In this document: positions 34,951 to 48,016 of the stretch, piece after piece
Numbering within the stretch: the stretch's first letter is position 1
Layout of the letters: every line of letters begins with the position of its first letter
Source of the DNA: Casuarina equisetifolia
Lineage: Eukaryota; Streptophyta; Magnoliopsida; Fagales; Casuarinaceae
DNA length: 64,000 nucleotides
Direction of reading: 5' to 3'
NCBI GenBank assembly: GCA_028551475.1
Contig: CM052361.1
Location: forward strand, 19,037,274-19,101,273
Position numbers and translations under genes: made by a program
Notes under the pieces: generated by a model
What the model saw: the letters and a program-made list of their open reading frames with translations, nothing else
Told to the model about the DNA's origin: nothing
Database searches by the model: none

Positions 34951-37900
34951 TATAAAAAAACATACTACAATTGACTGTCACTTCAGTTGTAAAAAAGATT
35001 ATGAGTGAATTTATTAAGGTGGTGCATATAGGCACCTCAAAACAACTTATTTTCGTGATGACTAAAACTTTGAATTAAAAGACAACATAATCACCTTATA
35101 TCCATCCAAGTTTTGAATAATCGATTTCTATAATCATCAACTTGAGGGAGGCGTTAATGATTGGAATTGGATGTGGCAGCCACGATTGATGGTTTCGTGT
35201 GACTGCTCAATGTTTCACTTGTATGGAACTCATACTAGCCAAGCTCACCTTGCTAGACCGTGTGAAATTTCGACCTCTGGCTATTAAAGAAGTGGTGGGT
35301 TCTTGGGTGTGCCGAGGACCATCACCATCATCTCTCCTTCTCCATGTATGACTTTATCGTTACCTTCTTTCTTTATTTCTTGTTTGAGAATAAATAAAGC
35401 AAAACATGCCCCTAGATGCAGTTGAGATAATAAAGAGGACTTAATAGATCTTACAAAACAAGTATTTTGGATTCAAAGTCCTTAAATTGCATTTCTGACC
35501 AACCTCTAGTTATCAAAAACATCAAAAAAAACAAAAAAACAAAAACAAAAAAACAAAAAAAGAGGCAAGATTGATTTCCATTGTAAAGCTATTAGTCTTA
35601 GCCTATAAATTCTAGTCACATCGTACCGATTATTTATCGAAAATTAATCCAATTTTTCAGCTCTCACTTTTAGTATTTTAACTCTTCATTAGGATTCTTA
35701 TTGTCATGACTTCATTTTTTCTGGGGTTCTTTGTCGTCTAAAAGAATCCAACTCGCACATAAAAAGCAAAACACCGTGATTGCTTAAAGCAAGACGTTTC
35801 TGTATATTGTTGTGTCGTCCACAATTGCCGACCAACGCCCAATTCAAACTGATGAACGTGCCTTGCGTTCGTTAGTTGCAATGTTTGACAAGCAATACAA
35901 AAAACAATGTCCACCAAATCAATTCTTCTGTTACGTTTGAGTGTTTGAATCAACAATCGATTTTTCCAATCAAATAATTCAATGTGCAATTTGCTTATTT
36001 CAAGGCACAACATATGTCTTGCATCCTTAATCAATTCGATGCAATCAAGGATGTGAAAGTTGATAAGATTGTGACGGCTGTTTTTGGGAATCAAAACGAG
36101 AGAATTTTCTTGTCAATCAAAAGATATGAAGGAATAGAAATATTTCTAAGAATCTTCTATAGAATATGGTTCTCCTGTTGTTCATGTATGACTCATCACC
36201 CTCTTAGTCTCTTTCATTATTATATAGAATTATTCACTGGCAGAAAAATTTGATATTGGATATTGCAAATGCCGATAAGATTGAATTTCATGATCCACTC
36301 AAACGCTAGGTTTGACTTGTGCCATAAAGTTATATATAGAATTATTACCTAAAATATATTATGGATAAACAAGTTTGAGTTTTAGGGAGGTAGCGTGGCC
36401 CCCTCCTGGCCGTAGATTTCTCTCATGCGATCTAGAACCTTTTGACTTTCTTTGTGGTATGGAAGCATTCAAGCCTGACAACTGGCACATCCACAAACTA
36501 CTATTTTTTCTCGTGTATTTCGTCATGCGTGACAACTCGCCGTCTCCATGTTGGGTGTTCGTTAATTTCTTCTTTCGGCAGATACACCTAATGTTGATGT
36601 AATGCTTGAATCTTATGTAAGTGCACTACTTCTGTCGTTTGGGAGTCTGAACATCATTTTCAAAACAAAACATGTAAGTAATGTTTTAAGTATGAAAGAT
36701 ATTCAGGATGATTGATAAGCGTCTGATTTAGTTAGGAACAAGTGTTACTTAAAATCTCTTAAACTCATAGTTAAAAACATTCAAGGTCATCAATAAATTC
36801 TTAATTCAATTGAGAATAAATATTATCTAAAATTTTTTAATTTAAACTTTAAGAACAAGATTTGATTTACCTTGTTACGATACTTATAAGATTAAAGATA
36901 CTGCCAGCAACTTCGAACATGAGATGAAAAACGAAGTCAGGAGTACCTTTTTTGGGTTCTCTGCATTCAGGGGCCCTTGCAAAAGAGAGGAGCATGATGT
37001 GGTGGATGCAAAAGTTATTCCCCTAGCACAAGAGTAGATGTACAACGAACCCAAGACAGTGGCTCCTCTTTGTTAAACTGCTTTTGAGACTACAGAGACT
37101 CTAGCCAGTCTCTCTTATTATTGGGTGGGGGGAAGGTCAGTTAGGTTTGTCTGATTACAGATAGTGGGAGAAGCATTGAGTAAAGATTCCTCAAGGCTCC
37201 TTTTGTTGGAGGAGTGGACACTCTTTTTCCCACCCCTAAATTCGCCAGACTTTCTGGGACAAGTCAACAGCAAAGTTAGAAAGCAAAGCTTTTTCCCTTG
37301 GAACATCCCCTCCCATTGTGTTTTCTAAATGTAAAAATGGTGCTACTGATCCTGTAAGCTTGATTCTAGAGTCATTGATGCAGCCCATACAAATCCGCTT
37401 TTGGAGTAAACAAGTAGTAAAAACCCACCAAAATTAGTGACTAGATTTTCATTCTTAGGATAAAAAAATTGTTGAAATTTAATATTTATTCAATATTGTT
37501 AATATGTTAGTATGTTGTTAAACATATAGTTAGAAGAACCAAATACCTAATCTAAAAGTTAGTTGAAAAGTTGGAGAGTTATTTTTTAATTTATTTCTAA
37601 TCTCATATTTTACTTTTCACATTTCAATCTAAATTTTGATACTAAATTAAAATGCTTAAAGATTTAACTTAAAAGTTAACTCAAAAATTAAATGATCTCC
37701 TTTTAATTTATACTTAATTTCAGATATCTTATTTTTCAACTTGAACTCTCGTGTTCCACATTTATACTACAAAGGAAGATTCCATTGATAGTCAAACACT
37801 TGATAATGAAGAAAGCTACTGCATTAGAAAAAAAGCTCAGAAAATGTCACAAGAAGAGCAAATAGAATAGTGGTTCTCTCAAATCCCCGTCTCCTTTGTT

Positions 37901-40300
37901 TGAAAAAATCCTGTCACTGACCAAGTGTCTCTCCGTAACCTGTCTTGAATTGTACTAAAAGTCAGCACATGTATTCTGGAAGTCCAGGCGTTGGGTCCAA
38001 ACCAGCGCACTTGGTGGCTGCGGACACTCTGTGAAAAGCAAACTGGAGGCAAGAGTTTGGCCCCGTTTTAGTGGTCGCTGCCATCATGACACTGTCTTTG
38101 CCAGTCTGCCCATCAAACACAAAAACAAAAGCGAATCCAACTTGGGGATTTGCCCAGGGGTAAAGACGCAACAAGCCTTCAAGTTGCCTTGAACTCAACG
38201 GCAAGCCACCCTAAAAGATGCCTTCGTCGGGAGCCTGCCGACCCTCACGCTTTTCGCACCACGCACAACAATGCTGATTGCATTTTATACCCACTAAATC
38301 TAGTGGAAGCTTTCCATTTTTGCAACTTATCGGTACGTATATTTGTTAATATTTGGATATTGAATCACAATTCTAAAAAAGTATATTGAAAATCTTATTT
38401 ATAAATATTAAGTTCTTATATTAAATAATTTAAAGTTTTAAATTAAATATAAGTTATTTTTCATAAAATTTATATTGTATCAAATTTTAGATTTTGTTTT
38501 GACACTCATATGAATATATGAATCAAACATTCATACAATCAAAGTGGCAACACAATGTAATCCGAGTTGGACCAAAAAGCGTATTAAATCAATGGTGTTG
38601 GGTTATCCCACATTGCAAACAATTTTCTTAATATCCCTATTGGCCCTCATTAATTTGAATTTATGCATTACTCATGTAATGCAACACTGTGATAATTTGA
38701 TGATTTGATTATCATGTCGAGGTGACACATTAAAATATAGACAATGAATCTTATATTATTAAAAAAATATATTAAAGTCTTACTTATAAAATAATAAATT
38801 TTACGAATTAATCTTGTTGTTTTAAATTGGATATGGGTCTTTTTCTATAAAATTTAATATAGAAACTTTTCCCTATTGAGCCGAATTTTGGCTTGTTTAA
38901 ACTTGGTTAGTCAAAAATTTTGAACTTGAATTCAACTTTTTTCATAACTAATCTTATGACCGGCCTGTGCAGGCGAAATATTCTCTATTTCAGTTATAAT
39001 TTCGTTTCAAAAGATTCATATTTTGTTAGCACGTCGATAAATAAAACGGTTGACGACAACGAGTTTTAAGGAGCAAGCTGGTAACGACAATGCAGTCTTC
39101 TATGGAGTAGGATTTGTCGCCTGCAACACCGCCAGCACGTTGAATGGTGAAAACAGAGAGTCGTGGATGGGCCTCCCAAAGAGACAATAAATAAAGAAGG
39201 GCTTTGACTAATCAAGCCCTCAAGTTTATCTTAATCTCATTTTTTTTATGAATAAAGTAGCCCCAAAAGTTTACGTTATGCACATCGGATTACGCCTCAT
39301 TATGAATTTTGACAGGACCTGTCTCCTCCCACACAAAACACTTCCTTACTTTACAACCTGCCCATTTCTTTTTCTTCACTTAAAAGCTTTTAGGAATTGG
39401 ATATATTTCTCCTCTGTATGTTATTAATTTTGGACTATGCAAATTTTTTGCTTAATTAATTAGTTTAATAGATCAGTTGAATGTATGCGTTGTAATATTA
39501 AAAAAAATATCTAAAAAATTTAAAAATTTTGAAGGGACTTAGCAATTTACTCAACAATCTCCCTTGAAACTTGTTCAACGATTTACTCGATCAAGTAATG
39601 CACCCAGCATATGAATTGAGCGAATTCACGTGCAAAGCATGAAATAAGGGATGCCCCATTTAATAGCATTTAACAGCTCCGTATTGCTCAAGCAACTGAC
39701 AGGAAGTATGGTCATTTAATGGAGACGGTTGGCTCTACCCAATTGACCTAAAGAAGAAAAATAAGAAGTGGCGTGGTCGCCGTTTTCAATAGCTCCATCT
39801 GCTGTACGATCTTGAAAATTTCTAGCGGTGATTAAATGTTTCGTGAGAAGTCAGACCACCCGCCCAAAAATGGAGATGGAAAGAATGGAGTGTCAAACTT
39901 GTAACCGGTCCGAGACAGTATGGGCTACCAACTAGGTCACACCTATTGAAGACTAATTACACTTAATTTGATTAAAACTAAGCCAAAGCTAGAAGAAATA
40001 TTCAAGGGTTCAAAGTTTGGAAATGGTAATATAAGTAAGAATACAGAGAAAAAAAACTATTAATAAACATTATATTTGCTCTTTAAGCATGTTTCATATA
40101 GTAAATAGGATTTATGTTGAAAGTCTTACAAAATTTCTGACTAACCTAAACATGCTTTAGAATGGACCGTTGCTCATCAGTTTAAACTATCAAATAAAAT
40201 TTGGTGTAAATCTTGAATTACAAAAAAGAAAAAAAAATATCATATTTCTATCTTTTGTTGATTATCATAATTAAACAAGAGATTATTTCCATACAGTGAT
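34951..40300. other. Intergenic DNA without a supportable gene
   Basis: Mostly AT-rich. An A-rich run lies at about 35518-35562. A GC-richer patch at 37960-38270 carries overlapping short frames on both strands (62-80 codons) with no recognised family, no splice-linked partners and no RT or transposase motif. Other short frames (35738-36094 minus, 36375-36602 plus) are also unrecognised. The last 2 kb may contain regulatory sequence of the following gene, but no site can be defended. Confidence 0.45.
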
Positions 40301-40559
40301 ATACGTAATTGGAAGAATCATGCAATTTGAGAAATTGTATTATTATACAAATAAGAAGATTTTATTCTGTATTTTTTATCTTTATTGACCAATTGCTGGA
40401 TCCTGTATAAGCTAGGTTTCTATATCCAACTGAATATACAGAAAGTTTCCCATTCCTATCCCTTCGAATTCGTGACGAAAACCAAGAGGCGGTTGAGAAA
40501 GGCGGAAATATCAAAGTGGCATGCGACCAAAACTTTTCCACATTCAACGGCTGCCTACT

Positions 40560-40873
40560 TGCCCGTATCTTGTTCCATTCCATCTCAACAGATAAAAGAA
40601 AAGGTTGCCGCTCTCCTATCCACCACTCTTCTACCTCTCTAACCATCTCTCCCTAGAAAATAGGTCAAAACCTGAATCAAGCGAAAACCAACCCAGGTTT
40701 CTCTCTGAATATCGTGCTTCTATTGCTATCTGCAGCCTCTGTGATCGCTGAGCTCAGAACCTATGAATCTCACACCACTATACACTTTTGAGTTGATGGG
40801 TCACCGCTCAAAGATCTGATAAACCTTTTTCTCTAACGAAGAGAGCAATTTTTTGGCAACACAACTGAAAGCA
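40560..40873 (+). promoter_or_regulatory. Probable 5' leader of the RING/VWA gene
   Basis: A CT-rich stretch (CCACTCTTCTACCTCTC at about 40620) followed by non-coding sequence to the ATG is typical of a plant 5' leader. The transcription start is not determinable. Reading frames crossing here on both strands have no family match. Confidence 0.35.
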
Positions 40874-41646
40874 ATGGGAAGCAAATGGAGGAAAGTGAAG
40901 CTTGCTCTTGGCAAGAACACGTGCCTCTACGTTCCTCCAACTCTAGAGGATTCGTCGCCCTCCGCGGCAACCTCCGCAAGACTCTCCGACCACGTTTCAC
41001 ACTCTAGTGGTCCCCGCTCCGATCTCTGTCCAACCACGCCGACTCCATCCTCTTCGGGGCTCCGGTTATCCCTAACTGGATCCAAATCCTCTAAGGTTTG
41101 TGTTTCCGTGAATACCCATATCACAACTTATGATGCTTTGCATGGTAATTTTGCTTTTAAGGGATATTTGGAATCGTTTCTGAGATTATTTGTCGAAAAT
41201 TTAGATTTTTCCTTTTCCACTTTTATTATCCGTCCCTTGGTTTGTGTTCTCTTCTTATGAATATCCGTGGCAGATTCAGGCTGAACCCGTGAAATAATTT
41301 GATCCTACCGCTGAAGATAATATGTAAAAAAAAAAAAAAAAAAATTGTTTCTGAGGTCACTGTTAGCATTTTGTTTGATATTCTGTCACATTCACGGTTT
41401 TCAAGTGGTGGTAGTGGAGATAATATGATGTAACTGGATATTGCGGAGGTGGGTATTGGTTGTCATGTTGTTTTCAAGTGTTTTGAGCGTTGTGGGGCTG
41501 GATAAAGGCGGACTAGTACCTTTGAGGACCATGTTCCTTTGGCTTATTATAAAAGGAAGACACTGCTACACTCCACTGTTTCTTTCCTTTTCATCTTCCC
41601 CGAATGAAAGTGCTTTGTCTGGTCAGCACTAGGCCATTGAGCCACT

Positions 41647-41680
<34 letters not shown>

Positions 41681-44600
41681 TTTGATGTCAATATTACGGG
41701 AGCTTTTGGACCGTCGATTATGAGGTTTCTAACAAAGATCTTCGACAAAGGAAAGAGGGGATGGAAGAAAAAGGAATTAAAATAGAAATGCTTGAGCAAT
41801 TCATCATTTACTCGTCTTTTGATGGGCTTTTCTGCTTTCTTTTTTCTTTATTTTTTAATTTTATCGAAAGCATCATCATTTGTTTTTTTGAGTATTTCTG
41901 ACGAAAACGAAAGGTTTGAGAATTGTTTGATTATTCTTACTTTACAAAAGTCACTCCTCCCCAATGTTTTGTTAAATTTCGATAATGTCCTCCCCGCTGT
42001 TTTGACCCCAACATTGACTTCTTTTCTTGTTGGGTAGCCGATTTACCGATGGGGCCTACAGTCTCTGCAAGTAAATTGCATACATCGATTCTCGAAATTG
42101 GCATCTATTATGTGAATTCATTGCATTCTGTTGCATCTTTTTATGCACTGCTCTCAGTAGTGGACCTGCCATGGGACAGAGAGGGCCAGTCCTAGACACT
42201 ATAGTTCGTAGTGATTTCTGGCAGTTTCACAGTTGCCCAAGAACTCTGATACCATTTTCTGGTCGTTTCATTTTGACGAATCCCAAGCGGGCTGAATTTC
42301 ATCTCGGTCCAAAGATTGCAGCCTTAAATATTCTCTCTTTTTTTCTTTTTTCCCCTTTCAAAACCTGGAGTTACAGTCCACCTAATCCCAACCTGTCAGA
42401 AGTTAATACCGAAAAAGATGCAGATATTAAAATGGCGTTTGAGTTGTAACAGTTACTCACCGAACAGTTTTGTTCTTACTTTATGAACCTTCACTGAACG
42501 ACGTTGCTTGAAAATTGTACGTTTTCCGTTGCTCTATGATTTATTGTTCACCATTCACAATCAAATGTAACGTTATGTAACGTCGAAGGCTGTCCGGGGT
42601 GCCAAGACGTAGCCTATGATTGTTGTAACGGTCATGCTTTGATTTCTATGAGTATCTAAGCCTTTAAATCTCATTGAATGTCAGGTGGCTTCCCTTGTTT
42701 TTCTTTGAATTGGAGAAATTAATTTCTTTGCTTCCGCAGATGAATTCTAAGATTATGGGTCTGCCATAACTTGAAACCTTCTGAACCGGAAAACTAGACT
42801 TCTGCTAAGAGGGCCTATCAAGGTTCCTCCCATTTGCTAACAACTTCCACTTCTAATCCACGTAATTTCTTATCAAACTTGCATAGTTGTAGCTCTATCC
42901 TTTAGACTCCTGCTGGGTGTTATGTTGGCCTCCTGGCAAAATTTTAATTCCTGCAAGAAATTTAAGCTAAATCATGTAAATCGTTGATTCACACCCCAAT
43001 TGGCTTTTCTGGAATTGAATGGTATTCTGTGTTTCTCTGGTAAATTGTCTTCAGTTGATGGGTTGCAGATTAATTCAAATAATTGCATAATTGTGTTTAG
43101 TTTTTCATACATGCTTGTAATCGACACCATTTACTGTCCTCAATATCTGGGAGATATTTCATTCTCACCTGCTTGTCTTTCATAACCCCAGAGGACCTGT
43201 GCAATATGCCTTAACCCCATGAAACCAGGACATGGTCACGCTATTTTCACAGCAGAATGCTCCCATTCTTTTCACTTCCATTGTATTACATCTAATGTAA
43301 AACATGGGAACCAAATTTGCCCGATCTGTCGTGCAAAATGGAAAGAAATTCCCTTCCAAAGTCCTGCATCTGATGTTCCGCATGGAAGGTCAAGGATTAA
43401 CCCAGTAAGTTGGTCACAAGATGATGGTTGGATGACTGTTCTACGACGGCTCCCAGCCCCCCGGTTAGACACAAGTCGGCAGATTTCTTCAATATTTCAT
43501 GCCCCTGAGCCAGTTGTCTTTGACGATGATGAAATTTTGGATAATCACCCTGAGACCCCACGGAGAAGCACATCTGCTACAGAATCTGCTGATAACAATA
43601 TTCTTGGATCAATAGACATCAAAACATATGCTGAAGTTTCTGCAGTTCCTAGATCAGCTGCTCATAACGATTTCACTGTACTAATCCATCTCAAGGCACC
43701 AGTTACAAGTGAAAGAGAGGATAGCCACACAATCCCATCTGAATCGCCACCATCATCTCGGAATAATCGTGCTCCTGTTGACCTTGTGACAGTGCTTGAT
43801 GTCAGTGGTAGCATGGCAGGTACCAAGCTAGCTTTGTTAAAACGTGCCATGGGCTTTGTAATAGAGAACCTTGGCCCTTCAGACCGGCTTTCTGTCATCG
43901 CTTTCTCCTCTACTGCTCGTCGTATCTTTCCTCTTCATCGAATGACTGACACTGGACGCCAGCAGGCATTGCAGGCTGTCAATTCTCTTGTTTCAAATGG
44001 TGGGACGAATATTGCTGAAGGCCTAAGGAAAGGTGCCAAAGTGTTGGTCGACCGGAAGTGGAAGAACCCTGTTGGAAGTATTATTCTGTTGTCTGATGGA
44101 CAGGATACATATAGTGTCAGTAGTCCTTCGGGATCCCGTCTTCGAACTGACTACCAATCACTTGTACCAAACACAATTTGTCATAACAATACCGGAGGCT
44201 TGCAGATTCCAGTGCACGCGTTTGGGTTTGGTGCAGACCATGATGCTGCATCAATGCATTCAATCTCTGAGATTTCTGGGGGGACATTTTCTTTCATAGA
44301 AGCCGAAGGTGTGATTCAGGATGCATTTGCACAGTGTATTGGGGGCCTCTTAAGCGTGGTAGTGCAAGACCTACAAGTTGGCATAGAGTGTGTTCACCCA
44401 AGTTTGCAACTCAGCACAATAAAGGCGGGAAGTTACCGAACCATCATGGAGGCGGATAGAAGAATGGGAAATATTGACGTAGGATTCTTGTATGCTGAAG
44501 AGGAAAGGGATTTTTTGGTGGCAATCGATATTCCAGTTTGTTCCAGTGATGAGATGTCATTGCTAAAGGTTAGATATGTTTATAGGGACCCAATTACAAA

Positions 44601-45129
44601 CGAAATGGTCAGTTTCGAAGAAGCCAATGAAGTGAAGATCCAGAGACCCGAAATCACTGGAGAACTGACTGTATCAGTGGAAGTGGACAGGCAGCGGAAC
44701 AGACTTCGTGCTGCAGAGGCAATGGCTGAGGCCAGAGTTGCAGCCGAAAATGGTGATCTAGCTGGTGCAGTCTCTGTCCTGGAGAACTGTCGTAGGGTGT
44801 TGTCTGAAAGTGCCTCTGCTCGTGCCGGCGACCGGTTATGTGCTGCTCTTCGTGCTGAGTTGAGAGAGATGAAAGACAGGATGGCCAACCATCAGGTATA
44901 TGAGGCATCAGGAAGGGCTTATGTTCTCTCAGGGTTGAGCTCCCACTCATGGCAGAGGGCTACTGCAAGAGGTGATTCCGTGGACAGTACAAGCCTTGTG
45001 CAAGCTTACCAAACCCCATCAATGGTAGACATGGTGACCCGCTCTCAAACCTTGATATTTGGGAGTCCAGCAGCTCAACGGTCTCTCCAGCCTGCTCAAT
45101 CATTTCCAGGCCGGTCGCAGCCTTGGTAA
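40874..45129 (+). CDS. RING-H2 + VWA domain E3 ubiquitin ligase (WAV3-like superfamily)
   Basis: Probable E3 ubiquitin ligase: the RING recruits an E2 and the von Willebrand A domain likely binds partners. Exon 1 is 40874-41095 (74 codons, starting MGSKWRKVKLALGKN) and exon 2 is 43192-45129, joined in phase 0, giving 719 aa. The RING spans the start of exon 2: CAIC, AEC-SHSFHFHC, CPIC (C3H2C3). The VWA has an intact MIDAS: DVSGS near 43800, the Thr of GGTNIAEGL near 44005 and LLSDGQD near 44090. The C-terminus is the helical/Vint-like region of this superfamily. The MGSKWRK..LALG start matches the clade of Arabidopsis At3g54780/At2g38970 rather than WAV3 itself (from memory), so no symbol is given. 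The ATG at 40853 is in frame (7 codons upstream) but lacks the family N-terminus. Confidence 0.9.
41096..43191 (+). other. Intron of the RING/VWA gene with simple repeats
   Basis: A 2.1-kb intron from GTTTGT to CCCCAG. It contains a poly-A run at about 41325-41343 and a (TC) microsatellite at 41651-41678. Short open frames inside have no recognised family. Confidence 0.75.
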
Positions 45130-45540
45130 TCGTTAGATTTGCCTTCTGGAAATTATCCTCCTCCTACTTATGTTTCATATGCATGGACCTTTCTATTTCT
45201 TTTTGTTGCTATTTATCTTTTTTCCTTATTGTGGTTTTGGGAGGTGTGGGTATAATTGGAGAGAAGATCTGGGGGTGCTTTCACATGGTAGAAAATATTC
45301 CTCGTTCTACCATGTAAATAAATAAGAATTGTGGGGAAGAAGAAGATCCGAGGGGGCTGAGAAAAATGGTGAAAAGGGAAATGTGGGAGTTAAAAGGGTT
45401 AGTTTGACTATGGTGATGTACATATAGAAAATTTTCCTTTTGCTTTTTCTTTCATTTTTGAGAAGAGAGGGGGTATAGCCTTGTAATTGTGGGAATATTT
45501 GGGGTGAATTCTTCACTTAATTATAAATATGATATACCTG
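45130..45540 (+). terminator. 3' UTR of the RING/VWA gene with an 11-bp hairpin and poly(A) signal
   Basis: ACATGGTAGAA (45283-45293) and TTCTACCATGT (45305-45315) are perfectly complementary with an 11-base loop. AATAAA follows immediately at 45317-45322. G-rich and then AT-rich sequence continues to about 45540, where transcription probably ends. Confidence 0.5.
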
Positions 45541-45627
45541 CTCCTGATTCTTTTCGCAACTTCTGATTACTATTTTTAAACTCGGAAATTCCGAGATTTC
45601 TTTGTCCTTGTCCCCTTCTTGTTTGTT

Positions 45628-45900
45628 CAACCACTTTCTTGTACGCCCAACGCTTCTTAATACCTAACAAAGAAGCTCAACCACTTTCTTGTACGCCTGA
45701 CGCTTCTTAATGCCTAACAAAGAAGCGCAAGACAAGTATCCATCGGCAAAGAAGTCCTAGGAGACATATATAACTACTTGTTCTCCTTGTGGAGAAAAGG
45801 GAATGCGAATATTTTCCAAAGTAATGGTTCTCCTGCAACTATAGTTGTTTTCTAAAATTACTATAGTGGTTGTTTTCTAAAATTACTATAGTGTAAGAGC
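45628..45900 (+). repeat. 50-bp tandem duplication and a second short duplication
   Basis: TCAACCACTTTCTTGTACGCC begins two near-identical 50-base units at about 45628 and 45678, both ending in CCTAACAAAGAAGC and differing at about four positions. Farther on TTGTTTTCTAAAATTACTATAG occurs twice (about 45846 and 45868). Confidence 0.75.
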
Positions 45901-47150
45901 AAACTCTTTGTAAAGTTTTATGCAACTCTCTTATGTTAAGTGCGATGATTTGATCATATAAAAAAATTTAATTATTCTTTTCATTAAGTTAACTTTTGAA
46001 GTTAAAACTTAGGTCTGTAAGTAGGTTAATTCAAAAGGAGTAATCTCTAATTAGATGGACCCTAATCTAGGTACATTTAGCCCATCAGGAAGGAAATAAT
46101 TAGAAGAAAGGAGACACATTTAGACAAGTCATTATAAGATAAAATTGGCTCACTTTGAAGAAATAATATTGATCTCTGGATTCCGAAAGATTGCATTTGG
46201 GTTGAGTTTTAGGGCTCCAAACATCGAGTAAAAAGAGGATCTCACGCTTGGAGGAATAAGCATATACGGTCACGAGGTAAAAAGAACTGAGAAGCTCATC
46301 TTTTTTTCGCTACTTTTTGAAAGAGGGTCAATGTTCTAAGGTCACAGGAAATCAGGTCATCAGAATTTGCTTTTAATGCTTATATAATCATCTTTGGTCG
46401 GTATACGCATTGAAAGTACCTAACACTTTTATTCAATTCTAAAGGTGCGTAGTGATTTTTTAAGCTTCTGTTATGAATCCACTTAAAGTTGACAAATTTC
46501 GTTTGTTCATGTAGAATAAAAGTACATTGAGTTTTCTTCAAGATTATTTAAAAAAATAGTCATTTTGATTTTTTAATATAAAATAGGTTATTTGGTTAGC
46601 AAATTCAACAAAAACTAGTTTCACATATTCATTCAATGCATCAAACTACTAGTGTATTAATACAATAATGTTAAACTTAATAACTAATTTTTTATTATAC
46701 GCATGCTCAACTCTCTAACTTAAACTTATGTTTCAATTCTTACTAGCTCGCTCTAAGCTATTAGGTGATTAATATTTAAAAAAAATTAATATTACAATGC
46801 AAGTAAGTAACTCATGTATATAGAATGTTAAATTTTAAACTTTACAATTAAAATCTTCATTAATTTATTATTGAACTAACTAGCTAAATGACTATTAAGT
46901 AATAATACAAAATCTATCATAAATTAAAGCTAAAATTTAAGAAATATGTGGCCCATGAAATTGAATTTGTTCATTTTTTATAAGGATAATTGTTCTCATT
47001 TGGAGCTATCTAGTTACCTTGTTACCCACCTCTTTACAAGTAAAAGTCAATTATTTTTTTTCTTTTCGTTTAAAATAAAAATATGAATTATCTAATTATA
47101 TATTACTACATAATTTCTTCGCTATCTACTGAAGTTCTACTACGTATGAG
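45901..47150. other. Intergenic, AT-rich, no gene seen
   Basis: No coding region, RNA gene or transposon motif could be recognised. It probably includes distal promoter sequence of the downstream kinase gene. Confidence 0.5.
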
Positions 47151-47199
47151 ACGCGAGAAACATGAGAGAGAGCATTCAACCAGCTGGCCCAGCTTCCAC

Positions 47200-47660
47200 G
47201 GGTGGACTGCCACGTGACCATCATTGCAACACTGCATGAGAATGACAAAGAAGTGCCATCAAAGAGCGGACCCAACACTGGGACCACCTGCAAAGCCCAA
47301 AGAAGCCACCTCGGCGATGGTGCATCAGCCATTGAAGTCCCAAATGGTGCTTCGTTTCCCCGCTCTCTGCGTCTCTGGAACGCTCTAAACCTCTCCATCG
47401 AAACCTCAGTCGCTCGTCACTGCCCAACGCTCTGCGTTGCCTGCTGCTTCTGCAGATATTCAAGTTCTCCAAGTTCTCAACGCTCTGCATTGGAATCCGG
47501 ATTCTGCTGATATTCAAGTTTTCCAAGTTCCCAACACGCTGCATTGCCATCGGCATTCTGCAGATATTCAAGTATACAACCTCCAAAGCAGATCTGAAGC
47601 TTACTGGTTGGAAATGAAGCAGAGGCTTTCCCTCATAGCCTAAATTCTAGTTCGTATTAA
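47200..47660 (+). promoter_or_regulatory. NCRK: Probable 5' leader exon of NCRK with a 54-bp tandem repeat
   Basis: A GC-richer, CT-rich block 2.3 kb before the NCRK coding start. It contains three imperfect tandem copies (47429-47480, 47481-47535, 47536-47580) with core GATATTCAAGTT.TCCAAGTT. Because the period is near 54 bases, the + strand reads as an open frame (47437-47643) with two 18-residue copies starting SADIQV and a third partial copy. The minus strand is open across it too. I take it as an untranslated leader or uORF rather than a gene, but a small-peptide gene cannot be excluded. Confidence 0.4.
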
Positions 47661-47976
47661 AATCCTTCTTTCCTTTATATTCTTTGTTAACTTGTTTGGT
47701 TAGATTGGGACTAAGAATCTGCGAACGCAGTTTCATAATTAGGATAAGATTCTAAGGTGTATTATAAGCCGTCCATGTCCTGCTTTAACTAATCAAAAGG
47801 TGTTTCGGTACATCAAAGCGGGCCCACTGGTGATACCTTCGGGCGGTCTACAAGCCGACATGGATATGTGGGGCCCTATGGTTCTAATTTTAGGTCTCAT
47901 GTCGCTTCACTGACACCAAGGGGATGTACTTTGTCTTTCAAGTCAAGTCTTATACCGACCGTTGGCGTCTGCTTCT

Positions 47977-48016
47977 ATTATTATTATTATTATTATTATT
48001 ATTGTTATTATTATTT
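47977..48016 (+). repeat. (TTA)n microsatellite
   Basis: Trinucleotide TTA/ATT run with one TTG interruption. Confidence 0.9.

Noticed and set aside
37962..38389. Gene in the GC-richer patch
   Set aside because: Opposing short frames overlap, no domain is recognisable, and no neighbouring exon joins in phase.
44580..44888. 102-codon minus-strand open frame inside the RING/VWA gene
   Set aside because: It lies opposite the conserved coding exon and its residues mirror that composition; it is a shadow frame.
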